Positions 34,065 through 42,913 of a stretch of DNA of 64,000 nt are shown here, piece after piece (the first letter of the stretch is position 1; each line of letters starts with the position of its first letter). The notes under the pieces were generated by a model, which saw nothing but the letters and a program-made list of their open reading frames with translations, did no database searches and was not told where the DNA came from. The stretch spans positions 62,001-126,000 of the forward strand of contig CASFOP010000001.1 in NCBI GenBank assembly GCA_949296525.1, read 5' to 3'. Both the position numbers and the translations under genes were made by a program. This DNA comes from an uncultured bacterium (GTDB taxonomy: Bacteria > Elusimicrobiota > Elusimicrobia > Elusimicrobiales > Elusimicrobiaceae).

Positions 34065-35501
34065 ATGAAAAAAAGCCTTTCCCTTTTTTTATCCCTTTTC
34101 CTTTTTTCCCTGTCGTTTGCCGAAACCGTCAAACTTAAAGACGGCACTTTTATCAGCGGGTCCATTTTATCCCAAACCGAATATACCATTAACATGACCA
34201 CCCCTTACGGCCCCGTGGTGCTCAACCAGCGCGACGTGGAGGCCGTACTGCCCGACAAACACCGCATTTATTTAAAAGGCGGTACGCAGATTATAGGCGT
34301 GATTTTGGATTTGGACGAATTTAACATGACCCTGCAAACCGACGAAGGCGTAGTCAATATTGACATGCCGCAAATCGTGTCCATTGAAGTATACGATTAC
34401 GACCAGGGCAACGCGGCGCAGAAACTGGCCGAAGAAAACCAGGCCCGCCAGGTGGCATTGGTGGCCGCAGCGGCGGCGGCCCAGCAGGTAACGCTTTCCA
34501 CAGCCACGGCTGCAGCGTCACCGGTCGTTCTCCCCCCGACAGTTACTGCGGCTGCCGCAGGCACAACGGCCGGCGGGGCCGTACAGGCACAGGGGGGCTT
34601 AACCTTTGATGCCGATATTGACCGTGTTTTTGACGTACAGAAGGCCGAAGTAGTCAACGGGCAGGTACAAACCGTGCAGGAAATTTCCGCTGCGGAAATA
34701 CGCGCACAGCGCGCGGCGCAGCAATTAAATGATGAGCAGGCTTTCTTAAACAGCGGCCGCGGGGCATCCGCCGCACAGACTGAAGAGTCCATTGCCAAAA
34801 CCGCAGAAGCTGCCCGCAGCGGCAAGCTGGAAGAAATCCGCACCGCCGAAGCCAAACGCGCCCAACGGCCCAAAGACAGCGCGACGGACAAATACTTTGC
34901 CATATCGGTAGGGGCCCAAGCCAATGATTTAAAATTGGATAACACGGAACGGGCCGGATTTGCGAACTCGGATTCTTATGACGTAGGCGGCACGGGCGTA
35001 CGCGCCGAAGCGGCATTTTTGTGGAGAATAAAAAACAGCAACCTGTGGCTGGGACCGTCGCTGGCTTTCTCCAACATTCCCAATTCTTCTTTTTATGACC
35101 TGGATCCCGCCATAGAAGAGGCCAATCAAAGCGCCATAGATGACGGGCGCGAAGAGCCCTACCCCGCGGGTTCGGACCGCAATGTACATACCAGCGGGCA
35201 GGTGATTGATATCTTGGTCAAGGCCAACTACTATTTCAACCCGGACGATCTGTTTTCCATTTATGTCACAGCCTCCGGCGGATACCGGATGCTTTCCCTC
35301 AATTACCGCGGCGTCATTACCAGCGAAACTATCAGTTCTGACGGTTTCCTGGGCTCTGCAGGTTTGGGGGTGGAAACCCACTTTGACGATCTGATGCTAG
35401 GCTTGGAAGTACAGGAATTTTTCACTCCCTACTCCTCAGAGCTGAAAGATTCTTCCTCGGCCAATTTGGTGGTCTCGGCAAAATTCAGCTGGAAATTTTA
35501 A
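34065..35501 (+). CDS. Predicted outer-membrane beta-barrel protein with N-terminal repeats
   Basis: A 478-residue exported protein with signal peptide MKKSLSLFLSLFLFSLSFA. Two ~40-residue beta modules follow (KLKDGTFISGSILSQTEYTI and YLKGGTQIIGVILDLDEFNM, about 22-110). An Ala-rich, coiled linker comes next (125-270). A C-terminal region of alternating strands ends in AKFSWKF, the terminal Phe typical of barrels. It overlaps glycerate kinase by 1 nt, which is probably incidental. No named family was recognised. Confidence 0.72.
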   Translation: MKKSLSLFLSLFLFSLSFAETVKLKDGTFISGSILSQTEYTINMTTPYGPVVLNQRDVEAVLPDKHRIYLKGGTQIIGVILDLDEFNMTLQTDEGVVNIDMPQIVSIEVYDYDQGNAAQKLAEENQARQVALVAAAAAAQQVTLSTATAAASPVVLPPTVTAAAAGTTAGGAVQAQGGLTFDADIDRVFDVQKAEVVNGQVQTVQEISAAEIRAQRAAQQLNDEQAFLNSGRGASAAQTEESIAKTAEAARSGKLEEIRTAEAKRAQRPKDSATDKYFAISVGAQANDLKLDNTERAGFANSDSYDVGGTGVRAEAAFLWRIKNSNLWLGPSLAFSNIPNSSFYDLDPAIEEANQSAIDDGREEPYPAGSDRNVHTSGQVIDILVKANYYFNPDDLFSIYVTASGGYRMLSLNYRGVITSETISSDGFLGSAGLGVETHFDDLMLGLEVQEFFTPYSSELKDSSSANLVVSAKFSWKF

Positions 35502-36607
35502 TGAATATCCTTATCCTGCCAAACAGTATGAAAGGATCTTTAAGCGCGCGCCAAACGGCGCGCGTTTTATCCCGCGCGCTGGGCAAAAGACACAAAGTGA
35601 AAAGTTTTCCTCTCTCTGACGGCGGGGACGGTTTTATAGATTTCTTTAAAGCGCTTCATCCCGCCGCACGTACCGTGCGCCTGCACGCCAAAAATGCGTT
35701 TTTAAAAGAAGCTCCGACTTCTTATCTATGGCTGCCCGAAGAAAAAACCGCCGTGCTGGAAACGGCGCGCATTTGCGGCCTGGGCACGGCCAAAAAAGAA
35801 GAACTGGACGCGCTGGGCGCCTCGTCTTTCGGCGTAGGGGAAGTGCTGCGCCACGCCGTCAACCGCGGGGCCAAAAAAATTTATGTAGGGCTGGGCGGCG
35901 TGGCCTGCAATGACGGCGGCGCCGGTATTGCGCGCGCACTGGGCGCACGGTTTTTGGATGCCCGCGGGCGCGAACTGCCTAACGGGGCAAAACCCCTTTT
36001 GCATCTGGCCCGCATTGAAATGGAAGCACTGCGGCAGCATATACGCGGTGTAAAAATTTATGCGGTGGCGGACGTCACCAATCCCCTGCTGGGCCCCAAA
36101 GGCTCCGCCCGCGTGTTTGGCCCGCAAAAAGGCGCCACCCCCGCACAGGTGCGCACGCTGGAAAAAGCCTTATCCGTTTATGCCCGTGCGGTCAAAAAAG
36201 CTACGGGAAAGAACCCGGCCCGCACGCCTTCCACGGCGGCGGCGGGCGCTTTGTGCGCGGGGCTTTACGGACTGTTGGACGCGCAAATTATTTTGGGAGC
36301 GGATTTCTTAAAGTCCCGTCTGCCGCTGGGAAAATGGACAGAACAAGCGGATTTGGTTATTACGGCGGAAGGCAAGCTGGACGGGCAAACCCTATATGGA
36401 AAAGCACCGCTGGCGGTTATCACCGCCGCGGCACGCGCCCGCAAACCGGTGCTGTTTATCTGCGGGACTTACGAAGAAAACGCATTAAAGAAACTGCCCA
36501 AAAACCTGCATTTAACCGTCGTAGCCCTGGCAGACTTTGCCAACAATACACAGGACAGCATGGCTCATGCCGCCAAATATATACGCCTCCTGTGCTGCCA
36601 CATATAA
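35501..36607 (+). CDS. Glycerate kinase (type 1)
   Basis: Phosphorylates D-glycerate, 368 residues, GarK/GlxK family. MNILILPNSMKGSLSARQTA opens the protein. LSDGGDGFIDFFKAL, GLGGVACNDGGAGIARALGA and ITAEGKLDGQTLYGKAP follow in family order. The ATG shares a base with the upstream stop (TAATG), so translation may be coupled. No other glycerate or glyoxylate genes are adjacent. Confidence 0.9.
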   Translation: MNILILPNSMKGSLSARQTARVLSRALGKRHKVKSFPLSDGGDGFIDFFKALHPAARTVRLHAKNAFLKEAPTSYLWLPEEKTAVLETARICGLGTAKKEELDALGASSFGVGEVLRHAVNRGAKKIYVGLGGVACNDGGAGIARALGARFLDARGRELPNGAKPLLHLARIEMEALRQHIRGVKIYAVADVTNPLLGPKGSARVFGPQKGATPAQVRTLEKALSVYARAVKKATGKNPARTPSTAAAGALCAGLYGLLDAQIILGADFLKSRLPLGKWTEQADLVITAEGKLDGQTLYGKAPLAVITAAARARKPVLFICGTYEENALKKLPKNLHLTVVALADFANNTQDSMAHAAKYIRLLCCHI

Positions 36608-36704
36608 TCAGGACGGTTCATGCATTTCACAAGTGCCCAGGACACATCCGGATTGCCGGCCCTAAAACACACCGTCCGGGCCCCGCATAATTTTTCCGCA
36701 CGTT

Positions 36705-37223
36705 CTAAAAAATTCCTTCAAACGTATGGCACAGCAAATCCCCTTTCCGGGTACGGGCGCTGCATTTAAAACGTTCGTCCGTATTCCCATTGTGGGCATA
36801 GTAAAAAAACAAACAGGCATCCGCCGCACGCGGGCAAGAAGTACTTCCGTCGGCGTTTTCCCCCGGGCAATAACACACCCGCATCCACCCCTCCGCATTC
36901 ATGCCGCTCCCATCATTTTGGCTGACATTGTCCAGCAGCCAGTCCGTCCCGCACAAAATTTCATTATGAGAACCCTGCCCGCGCAGCCGGCAATCCGGCG
37001 GAATCTGTACATCCAGCTGCCTGACATCAAAAGCGTATTTCCCGTTGGCCATATAATATATTTCCTGTGCATCCGCCAAGGTACGGGCCACCGGCATAAA
37101 GCTCATAAAACGGCTTTTAAGCACGGCCTTTTCATATTGAGGCAAGGCAATGGCCGCCAGGATACCGATAATTAAAACTACCACTAACAGCTCTATAAGT
37201 GTAAATCCCGCGTTTTTTTGCAT
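36705..37223 (-). CDS. Type IV pilin-like protein
   Basis: A 172-residue prepilin starting at the ATG at 37223 (MQKNAG, cut before FTLIELLVVVLIIGILAA), with AAAGGAG 6 nt upstream. PQYEKAVLKSRFMSFMPVA, then NGKYAFDVRQLDVQIPPDC. Several cysteines occur in the globular part (CYCPG, CPRAADAC) and GDLLCHTFEG near the end. It differs from its sisters in lacking the CKSLG signature. The frame open to 37337 runs through the promoter. Confidence 0.9.
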   Translation of the reverse strand: MQKNAGFTLIELLVVVLIIGILAAIALPQYEKAVLKSRFMSFMPVARTLADAQEIYYMANGKYAFDVRQLDVQIPPDCRLRGQGSHNEILCGTDWLLDNVSQNDGSGMNAEGWMRVCYCPGENADGSTSCPRAADACLFFYYAHNGNTDERFKCSARTRKGDLLCHTFEGIF

Positions 37224-37254
37224 ACGGACTCCTTTTTCCCTTAAAGACAGAAAA

Positions 37255-37282
37255 AGTGTAGCAAAAAAAAAAAACGACGCAA
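37255..37282 (-). promoter_or_regulatory. Pilin promoter with T12 spacer
   Basis: Minus strand -35 TTGCGT (37277-37282), 16-bp spacer with 12 T, -10 TACACT (37255-37260). A ~25-nt leader with Shine-Dalgarno follows. No palindrome. Confidence 0.72.
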
Positions 37283-37335
37283 CTCTCCGACGGTAAAAGG
37301 CCGGCCCGGGCCGTCCTGCCAAACGGGAAAATACC

Positions 37336-37361
37336 AAAAAAATCCCCGCACAGGGCGGGGT
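37336..37361 (-). terminator. Terminator of gph
   Basis: CCCCGC pairs with GCGGGG around CCTGT, followed by ATTTTTTT on the minus strand. Confidence 0.82.
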
Positions 37362-37382
37362 AAAAAATGTGGTAAAAACTTT

Positions 37383-38033
37383 TTATTTCAGCATATGCAA
37401 AATATCTTCCGGTCTTTCCGCCATATATTTGGGATGATAAACCGCCAGCTCTTCCCTCGTCCGGAAGCCCCATGTTACGGCACAGGCATCCACTCCGGCA
37501 TTGCGGGCGGTTTGCATATCCACGTCCGAATCCCCCACATACAGGGTATCCGGCTCCGTAATGGCGGTTTGGCGCAAAATGTCTTTGACAAAAAGCGGAT
37601 CCGGCTTGGTAGGCAGCCCTTCGCGCTGGCCCAACACGGCGGTAAAGGCAATTTGCGGAAAATAATGTTTTACCAGTTCCACCGTAGCAGCCTGGTATTT
37701 ATTGGAAGCGACGGCCAGTTTGAGCCCTTGTTTTTGCAAAGCCTCCAGGACAGAAGGGATGCCGTCATAAGGTTTTGTCAGCTCCGTGCCGTGCACGTCA
37801 TAATACGGCACGAACAACTCCCGCACGCGCAGGATATTTTCCTGTGTGCGCGCGGACTCGGGCAGGGCCCGTTCAAACAGCTTGTTAATGCCATTGCCCA
37901 CAAAGCGCAGATAAGCCTGCGTCGGATGCAGAGGATAATGCAGCTTTTCCAAAGCCTGGTTGGTGGCGGCGGCCAAATCTGCGATGGTATTTAAAAGGGT
38001 TCCGTCCAAATCAAAAATAACCAATTTTTTCAT
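37383..38033 (-). CDS. gph: HAD phosphatase, phosphoglycolate phosphatase-like
   Basis: A 216-residue HAD hydrolase. Motif I is FDLDGTLLNTIADLAAATN (aspartates at about 8 and 10), motif II VASNKYQAATV, motif III TKPDPLFVKDIL and motif IV YVGDSDVDMQTARNAG. The cap type and length fit Gph. The substrate may be 2-phosphoglycolate or another small phosphate ester. The -10 TAAAAT (38040-38045) is 6 nt before the ATG with no Shine-Dalgarno, so it is leaderless. Confidence 0.88.
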   Translation of the reverse strand: MKKLVIFDLDGTLLNTIADLAAATNQALEKLHYPLHPTQAYLRFVGNGINKLFERALPESARTQENILRVRELFVPYYDVHGTELTKPYDGIPSVLEALQKQGLKLAVASNKYQAATVELVKHYFPQIAFTAVLGQREGLPTKPDPLFVKDILRQTAITEPDTLYVGDSDVDMQTARNAGVDACAVTWGFRTREELAVYHPKYMAERPEDILHMLK

Positions 38034-38086
38034 ATATATATTTTAGGAATTTTGAAAGAACAAAAAAACGGCTGATCGAATAAAAC

Positions 38087-38516
38087 AAAAGCGTTTAAAT
38101 TTGGAAATTTGTTGGAAGATATCTGACCAACAACTAAGTCAGCCATGCAAGTGCTTTCCCGCGCAACTGAAAAACACGCACAAGCATGCATGATTTTGAA
38201 AATTTGAGATGATAAGGCCCCGCTTAGTTGCGCCGCTGCGTAATGGCAATTACGTAAGGCGCAAGGCGGGGCCTTAGGGCTCAAATTTGCAAAATTGTTT
38301 GCTACACCAAACCCGGCAGCCGAATCAGCCGTGCCATGCCGTCCCAGGCAACTGAAAACTGCACTCCGGCAACCCTGATTTTTCAAATTTAAGATGATTT
38401 TGCCGGATGTAGTTGCCGCACCGCATAGCGCCAGCTATGTAAGCGGCAAGAGACGGCAAAAGCGCTTAAATTTGGAAAATTGTTGGAAGATATCTGAGCG
38501 GCAACTGAATAGGCCG
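38087..38516. repeat. Tandem ~185-bp palindromic repeat, about 2.3 copies
   Basis: The anchor AAATTTG(G/C) recurs at 38097, 38283 and 38468 (steps of 186 and 185), and TCAGCC recurs at 38139 and 38325. Each unit contains a long hairpin. In unit A (38191-38300) ATTTTG-AAATTTGAG pairs with its mirror, then AAGGCCCCGC/GCGGGGCCTT (38214-38223 with 38266-38275), then TTGCGCC/GGCGCAA. In unit B (38376-38485) the same helices use other bases (CAAATTTAAG, TTTTGCCG, TTGCCGC/GCGGCAA). Orientation of any transcript is unknown. No ORF occupies it. Confidence 0.75.
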
Positions 38517-39404
38517 TTATAAATACTTCTTGTAGAAATCCGCCAGCCGCTGCTTATATTCATACCCGCCCACTTCGGCGCATTTATTATGCTTGGCTCC
38601 GGGCACCAGCCAAATTTCTTTGGGCTCTCCGGCACATTTAAACAGCATTTTGGCCTGTGCAGCAGGCACCAGATTGTCATAGCGTCCGTGAATGATAAAC
38701 ACCGGCCGCGGGGAGATTTTGGGAATATTATATTTGGGGCTGTAGTGCTCCGGATTGGCAGCCAAATTACGGCGCATATAATGCAGCACAATGGGCATCA
38801 GCGGGAAATACGGCAGCTTATTATGTACCCAGGCCCAGCGCGACACCGCACGGCGGAACGAATAATAAGATGCTTCCGCCACCACACATTTGATTTCAGG
38901 GTTTTGTGCCGCTTCGCAAATAGCCACCATTCCGCCCATGGACATACCGTAAAGGCCGATTTTTTCACAGGCAAAGGGACGGGTGTCTTTCAAAAATTGA
39001 ATGGCCGCCTGCAAATCTTTCACTTCCAAATAACCTATGGAACTGACCGTCCCGCCGCTTTCCCCCAGCGCGCGGAAATCAAAATACATCAGGTTATACC
39101 CCAGGTCATGCAGAAAATAGGTGTTTTTAAACACGTCGCCGCGGTTCATACCCCAGTCGTGCATCAGAACAATGGTTTTTTCTGATGACGGATTGGGGAT
39201 AAACCACCCCTTAATCTGCACGCCGTCTTCCGTCTTAAAATACACATTTTCAAAAGGCAGTTTATACTGGTCCGGCCATATGTCCAGCGGTTTGCGCTTG
39301 GCCACCGGATGAAGAGCCTTGTTGGCAATGCGCGCACAACCCCACACCGTTCCCAATACGATGAGAATTAATACGACCAGAATAATCAGTAAGATGGAAA
39401 GCAT
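38517..39404 (-). CDS. Membrane-anchored alpha/beta hydrolase
   Basis: A 295-residue serine hydrolase with an N-terminal anchor (LSILLIILVVLILIVLGTVW, 2-21). The nucleophile elbow is GLYGMSMGGMVAI (serine near 155). The acid is probably in FIIHGRYDNLVPAAQAK and the histidine in LVPGAKHNKCAE. HDWGMNRGDVF forms the oxyanion region. It resembles the YqkD/BAAT-like cytoplasmic-face esterases, but the substrate is not known. The -10 TAAAAT (39411-39416) is 6 nt from the ATG with no Shine-Dalgarno, so it is leaderless. Confidence 0.86.
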   Translation of the reverse strand: MLSILLIILVVLILIVLGTVWGCARIANKALHPVAKRKPLDIWPDQYKLPFENVYFKTEDGVQIKGWFIPNPSSEKTIVLMHDWGMNRGDVFKNTYFLHDLGYNLMYFDFRALGESGGTVSSIGYLEVKDLQAAIQFLKDTRPFACEKIGLYGMSMGGMVAICEAAQNPEIKCVVAEASYYSFRRAVSRWAWVHNKLPYFPLMPIVLHYMRRNLAANPEHYSPKYNIPKISPRPVFIIHGRYDNLVPAAQAKMLFKCAGEPKEIWLVPGAKHNKCAEVGGYEYKQRLADFYKKYL

Positions 39405-39446
39405 ATGCTTATTTTATAAAATATCCTGTCATACGCGCAGGCCGCT

Positions 39447-40337
39447 TCAGCGCGCCAGCACATGTTTAAACACGCGCGGCAGTTCGTCCGCCGTGTCTGA
39501 AGCCAGCACACAGCGATCCGTCAGGCGTTTGGCGGCCAAATCCCCGCACAGCCCGTGCAAATACGCCCCGCACACGGCAGCCTTTAACGCGGTCTTACGG
39601 GTAAAACCTTCCGCCGTGCCCAACTGCGCCCACAAACCGGCAATCATGCCTCCCAGCGTATCGCCGCTGCCGGCTTTGGCCAGTGCGGGGCCGCCCGTTG
39701 GATTAATATACACGGCTTTGCCGTCCGTAATGACGGTATGAAAGCCTTTCAGCAGCGTAACGCCGCCCGTCCGCGCACACAGGGCTTTAGCGGCGCGCAC
39801 GCGGCCCGCCTCACCCGTGGGGACGGACTGTTTCAGCAGGCGTTTCATCTCCCCCGGGTGAGGCGTACACACCAGCGGGAAACGTCCACCCAAAATCTCC
39901 GCAAAATCTTTCTGCCGCGAAAGCGCGTTTAAGGCGTCTGCATCTATAACAGCAGGCAGGGTGTTTTCTTTTAAAAAAGGGATGATAAACGGCGCATCGG
40001 AAAGCCCGGGCCCTATCAGCAGCAGGGAAGGCTGAAACTGTGAAATAAACTTTTGCAATACGGGCACGGCGCGTACGGACGCCAGGCCTTCTTTTTCCGG
40101 CAGGGGCAGCGTCAGCATTTCCGGCAGAGCCGCGGCGGCGACGCATTGGCGGCTTTTGGGCAAAGCCAAGGTAACCAGCCCCGCGCCCGTTTTCAGTACG
40201 GCGCGTGCGCACAGCACTCCCGCACCGGCCATTTTTTCAGAGCCCGCTATGACAAGCACGCGCCCGAACGTGCCTTTGTTGGCGTTTTTCGGGCGCGGCG
40301 GCAAAAAGGATTTTACCAGCGCACGCGTACTGCGCAT
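39447..40337 (-). CDS. nnrD: ADP/ATP-dependent NAD(P)H-hydrate dehydratase
   Basis: Repairs hydrated NADH/NADPH, 296 residues, YjeF C-terminal (carbohydrate-kinase-like) domain only. FGRVLVIAGSEKMAGAGVLC, LLIGPGLSDAPF, PLVCTPHPGEMKRLL and ALAKAGSGDTLGGMIAGLWA are the family motifs, with the catalytic aspartate in GSGD. The NnrE epimerase half is not fused or adjacent. It is 8 bp after glmS, the last gene of glmM-pdxJ-glmS-nnrD. Confidence 0.92.
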   Translation of the reverse strand: MRSTRALVKSFLPPRPKNANKGTFGRVLVIAGSEKMAGAGVLCARAVLKTGAGLVTLALPKSRQCVAAAALPEMLTLPLPEKEGLASVRAVPVLQKFISQFQPSLLLIGPGLSDAPFIIPFLKENTLPAVIDADALNALSRQKDFAEILGGRFPLVCTPHPGEMKRLLKQSVPTGEAGRVRAAKALCARTGGVTLLKGFHTVITDGKAVYINPTGGPALAKAGSGDTLGGMIAGLWAQLGTAEGFTRKTALKAAVCGAYLHGLCGDLAAKRLTDRCVLASDTADELPRVFKHVLAR

Positions 40338-40345
40338 AATTCTCC

Positions 40346-42187
40346 TTATTCCACGGTTACGCTCTTGGCCAGGTTGCGCGGCTGGTCAATGTCGCGCCCC
40401 AGGCGTTTGGCCACCCAGTAAGCAAAGAACTGCAGTGAAATCACATCCAGCACCGGCTGCAAATATTCGCTGGCCTGCGGGACGATGATTTGCTTGTCCG
40501 ATACGGAGGCGGCTTCTTCTTGGCCCTGCGGAGTGGTTACGGCGATGACAAAAGCCCCGCGTGCGCGGCATTCCTGGCAGGCGGAGAGCATTTTGTCAAA
40601 CAAATGGTTCTTGGGCATCAGCACGATAACGGGCGTGCCCTTATCTATGACGGAAATGGGCCCGTGTTTAATTTCCCCCGCGGCGAATCCTTCCGCCGAA
40701 GAATAGGAAATTTCTTTGAGCTTCAGCGCCCCTTCCAGCGCCACGGGATAGTCCACATTGCGCCCCAGAAAGATAAACCGGTTGGCCTTATACACTTTTT
40801 TGGTCAGATGGCGCACATCGTATTCAATTTTCAGCGTGTCGGCTACGGCTTTGGGCAGGGCCATTAATTCTTTGTACAGCGTATTAAACTGCCCACGGCT
40901 GAGATTGCCCGACGCCTGCCCCAGGAATATGGCAAGCGCATACAGCGAGATAATCTGGCTGGTAAAAGCCTTGGTGGAAGCCACGCTGATTTCCGGCCCG
41001 CAATGCGTGTAAAACACGCTGCCGCAGGCACGCGTCAGCCCCGAACCCAGCACATTGCAAATGGCCAGGCGTTTAAAACCCAGCTCTTTGGCTTTCTTTA
41101 CCGCGCCCAGCGTATCGGCCGTTTCGCCGGACTGGCTGACAGCGATGCAAAGCGTGTCTTTGGCCGGCGGAATGGTGCGGTATTTGAACTCACTGGCCAA
41201 ATCCACCGAGGCGGTGACGCCGGCAAAATTTTCCAGATAATATTTGCCGATCAGCGCGGCGTGATACGCCGTACCGCAGGCCACCAGATACACGTTTTTA
41301 ATGCGTCGCAGGTCTTCGGTTTTTAAATTTAAAATGCGGATAAAGTCTGCCTCGGCGGTGCGAAGGGTGTCTTCCAACGCCTGCGGCTGGTCATAAATTT
41401 CCTTGAGCATGAAGTGGTCGTAGCCGCCCTTTTCGGCGGTTTTTTGGTCCCAGGAAATTTTAACGGGTTTTACTTTGACTTCCTGCCCGTCCATGCCGTA
41501 CACTTTGGCGCCCTGCGGCGTCAGCACGACGGTCTGTCCGTCTTCCAAAAACAACACTTTGCTGGTGTACTTTAAAAAAGCAGGGACATCGGAGGCCAAA
41601 AAGTTTTCCCCTTCTCCCAGCCCCACCACCAGCGGGCTTTGGTTTTTTACACCGATAATCTGCCCGGGCGTTTTGGCCCACATGGCCCCATACGCAAAGG
41701 CCCCCTGCAGCTCGTCGCTGGTTTTCATAACGGCCAGAAAAAACCGTTCTTCATCCGAAGCGGCGGAAATATGTTGTAAATTTTCTTCAATTAAATGTGC
41801 AATGACTTCCGTGTCGGTTTCGCTTTGGAATTTATGGCCCAGGGCCTGCAGCTTGTCTTTCAGCGGCAGGTAGTTTTCTATAATGCCGTTGTGCACCACC
41901 ACGATATCGCCGGAGCAGTCCGTGTGCGGGTGCGAATTTTCCTGGCTGGGTTTTCCGTGCGTGGCCCAGCGCGTATGGCCCAGGCCGCAATTTCCGCGCG
42001 GGGCTTCCAGCAAGGCCGCTTTTTCCAGTTCGGCCACTTTGCCCACGGAACGCACGCGGTGAATATGTCCGTCTTCTGCTACGGCAATGCCGGCGGAATC
42101 GTATCCGCGGTATTCCAGCTTTTTAAGTCCTTCTATTAAAAAAGGTACGCTGTTTTTACTGCCTATATATCCAATAATTCCGCACAT
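40346..42187 (-). CDS. glmS: Glutamine-fructose-6-phosphate aminotransferase
   Basis: Makes glucosamine-6-phosphate for cell wall and LPS, 613 residues. The N-terminal glutaminase has nucleophile Cys2 (MCGIIGYIGSKN), HTRWATHGKPS and HNGIIENY. Two SIS domains follow (VACGTAYHAALIGKYYLEN, SQSGETADTLGAVKKAKELG, GRNVDYPVALEGALKLKEIS). The C-terminus NLAKSVTVE is diagnostic. Only 9 bp separate it from pdxJ, so no glmS ribozyme is present. Confidence 0.98.
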   Translation of the reverse strand: MCGIIGYIGSKNSVPFLIEGLKKLEYRGYDSAGIAVAEDGHIHRVRSVGKVAELEKAALLEAPRGNCGLGHTRWATHGKPSQENSHPHTDCSGDIVVVHNGIIENYLPLKDKLQALGHKFQSETDTEVIAHLIEENLQHISAASDEERFFLAVMKTSDELQGAFAYGAMWAKTPGQIIGVKNQSPLVVGLGEGENFLASDVPAFLKYTSKVLFLEDGQTVVLTPQGAKVYGMDGQEVKVKPVKISWDQKTAEKGGYDHFMLKEIYDQPQALEDTLRTAEADFIRILNLKTEDLRRIKNVYLVACGTAYHAALIGKYYLENFAGVTASVDLASEFKYRTIPPAKDTLCIAVSQSGETADTLGAVKKAKELGFKRLAICNVLGSGLTRACGSVFYTHCGPEISVASTKAFTSQIISLYALAIFLGQASGNLSRGQFNTLYKELMALPKAVADTLKIEYDVRHLTKKVYKANRFIFLGRNVDYPVALEGALKLKEISYSSAEGFAAGEIKHGPISVIDKGTPVIVLMPKNHLFDKMLSACQECRARGAFVIAVTTPQGQEEAASVSDKQIIVPQASEYLQPVLDVISLQFFAYWVAKRLGRDIDQPRNLAKSVTVE

Positions 42188-42196
42188 AGTATCCTC

Positions 42197-42913
42197 TTAC
42201 AGCAATTCTTTCATGGCGCATACGGCATTGGGCAGGCCAGCCAGCACGGCGCGCGAAATAATGGAAAAACCGATATTCATACAGCTGATACCGCACAAAT
42301 CCGCCACCGGCAGCACGTTTTCATAATCCAGCCCGTGGCCGGCGTGTACTTCCATGCCCAGTTCTTTTGCCAGCAGGGAGGCCAGGGCCAAGTCCCCCAG
42401 CAGTTTGGCACGCTGTTTTTTGGTCGTCGCTTCACTGTAATCGCGCGTGCAAAGCTCCACGATATCGGCGCCGCATTTGGCGGCCGCACGCACCGAGTCG
42501 GCACTGGGGTCAATAAACAGGCTGACCAAGATGCCTTTTTTCTGCAGGGCTTCGGTCATCTGGCGGATACGGTCAAAATTTTTAGGTGTAAATTTCAGTC
42601 CGCCCGTCGTGGTTACTTCCCCGGGCGTTTCCGGCACGATACAGACGGAATAGGGCTTGTATTTCAGTGCCATTTTCTGCATTTTTTCGGAAAAGTTACA
42701 CTCCAGGTGCATATATTTGCGGTAGGCTTTGCACAGGCGGGCCAAATCTTTTTCGGTCATATGGCGGTCATCGTTGCGCACATGGATAACGATATAATCG
42801 GCCCCCACGCACAGGCACAGTTCGGCCGCCAAAAGCGGGTCCGGATACACGGCCTGCCGCGCGCGGCGCAGCGTGGCCACATGGTCAATATTCACACCCA
42901 GTTTCAAAGTCAT
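42197..42913 (-). CDS. pdxJ: Pyridoxine 5'-phosphate synthase
   Basis: Condenses 1-deoxyxylulose-5-phosphate with 3-amino-2-oxopropyl phosphate, 238 residues. KLGVNIDHVATLRRARQAVY at the start, EKMQKMALKYKPYSVCIVPE, VSLFIDPSADSVRAA and VHAGHGLDYENVLP match the family. It overlaps glmM by 4 nt (ATGA), giving translational coupling within the glmM-pdxJ-glmS-nnrD operon. Confidence 0.97.
   Translation of the reverse strand: MTLKLGVNIDHVATLRRARQAVYPDPLLAAELCLCVGADYIVIHVRNDDRHMTEKDLARLCKAYRKYMHLECNFSEKMQKMALKYKPYSVCIVPETPGEVTTTGGLKFTPKNFDRIRQMTEALQKKGILVSLFIDPSADSVRAAAKCGADIVELCTRDYSEATTKKQRAKLLGDLALASLLAKELGMEVHAGHGLDYENVLPVADLCGISCMNIGFSIISRAVLAGLPNAVCAMKELL

Noticed and set aside
38087..38516. 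CRISPR array
   Set aside because: Units are ~185 bp, diverged, hairpin-rich and without short identical repeats or unique spacers.
40053..40421. Opposite-strand ORFs inside nnrD, glmS, gcvT, ftsH, GH57 and copA
   Set aside because: They mirror GC-rich codons of real genes, have no ribosome-binding sites and show no family motifs.
42188..42196. glmS ribozyme
   Set aside because: The gap to pdxJ is 9 bp, too short for the ribozyme.
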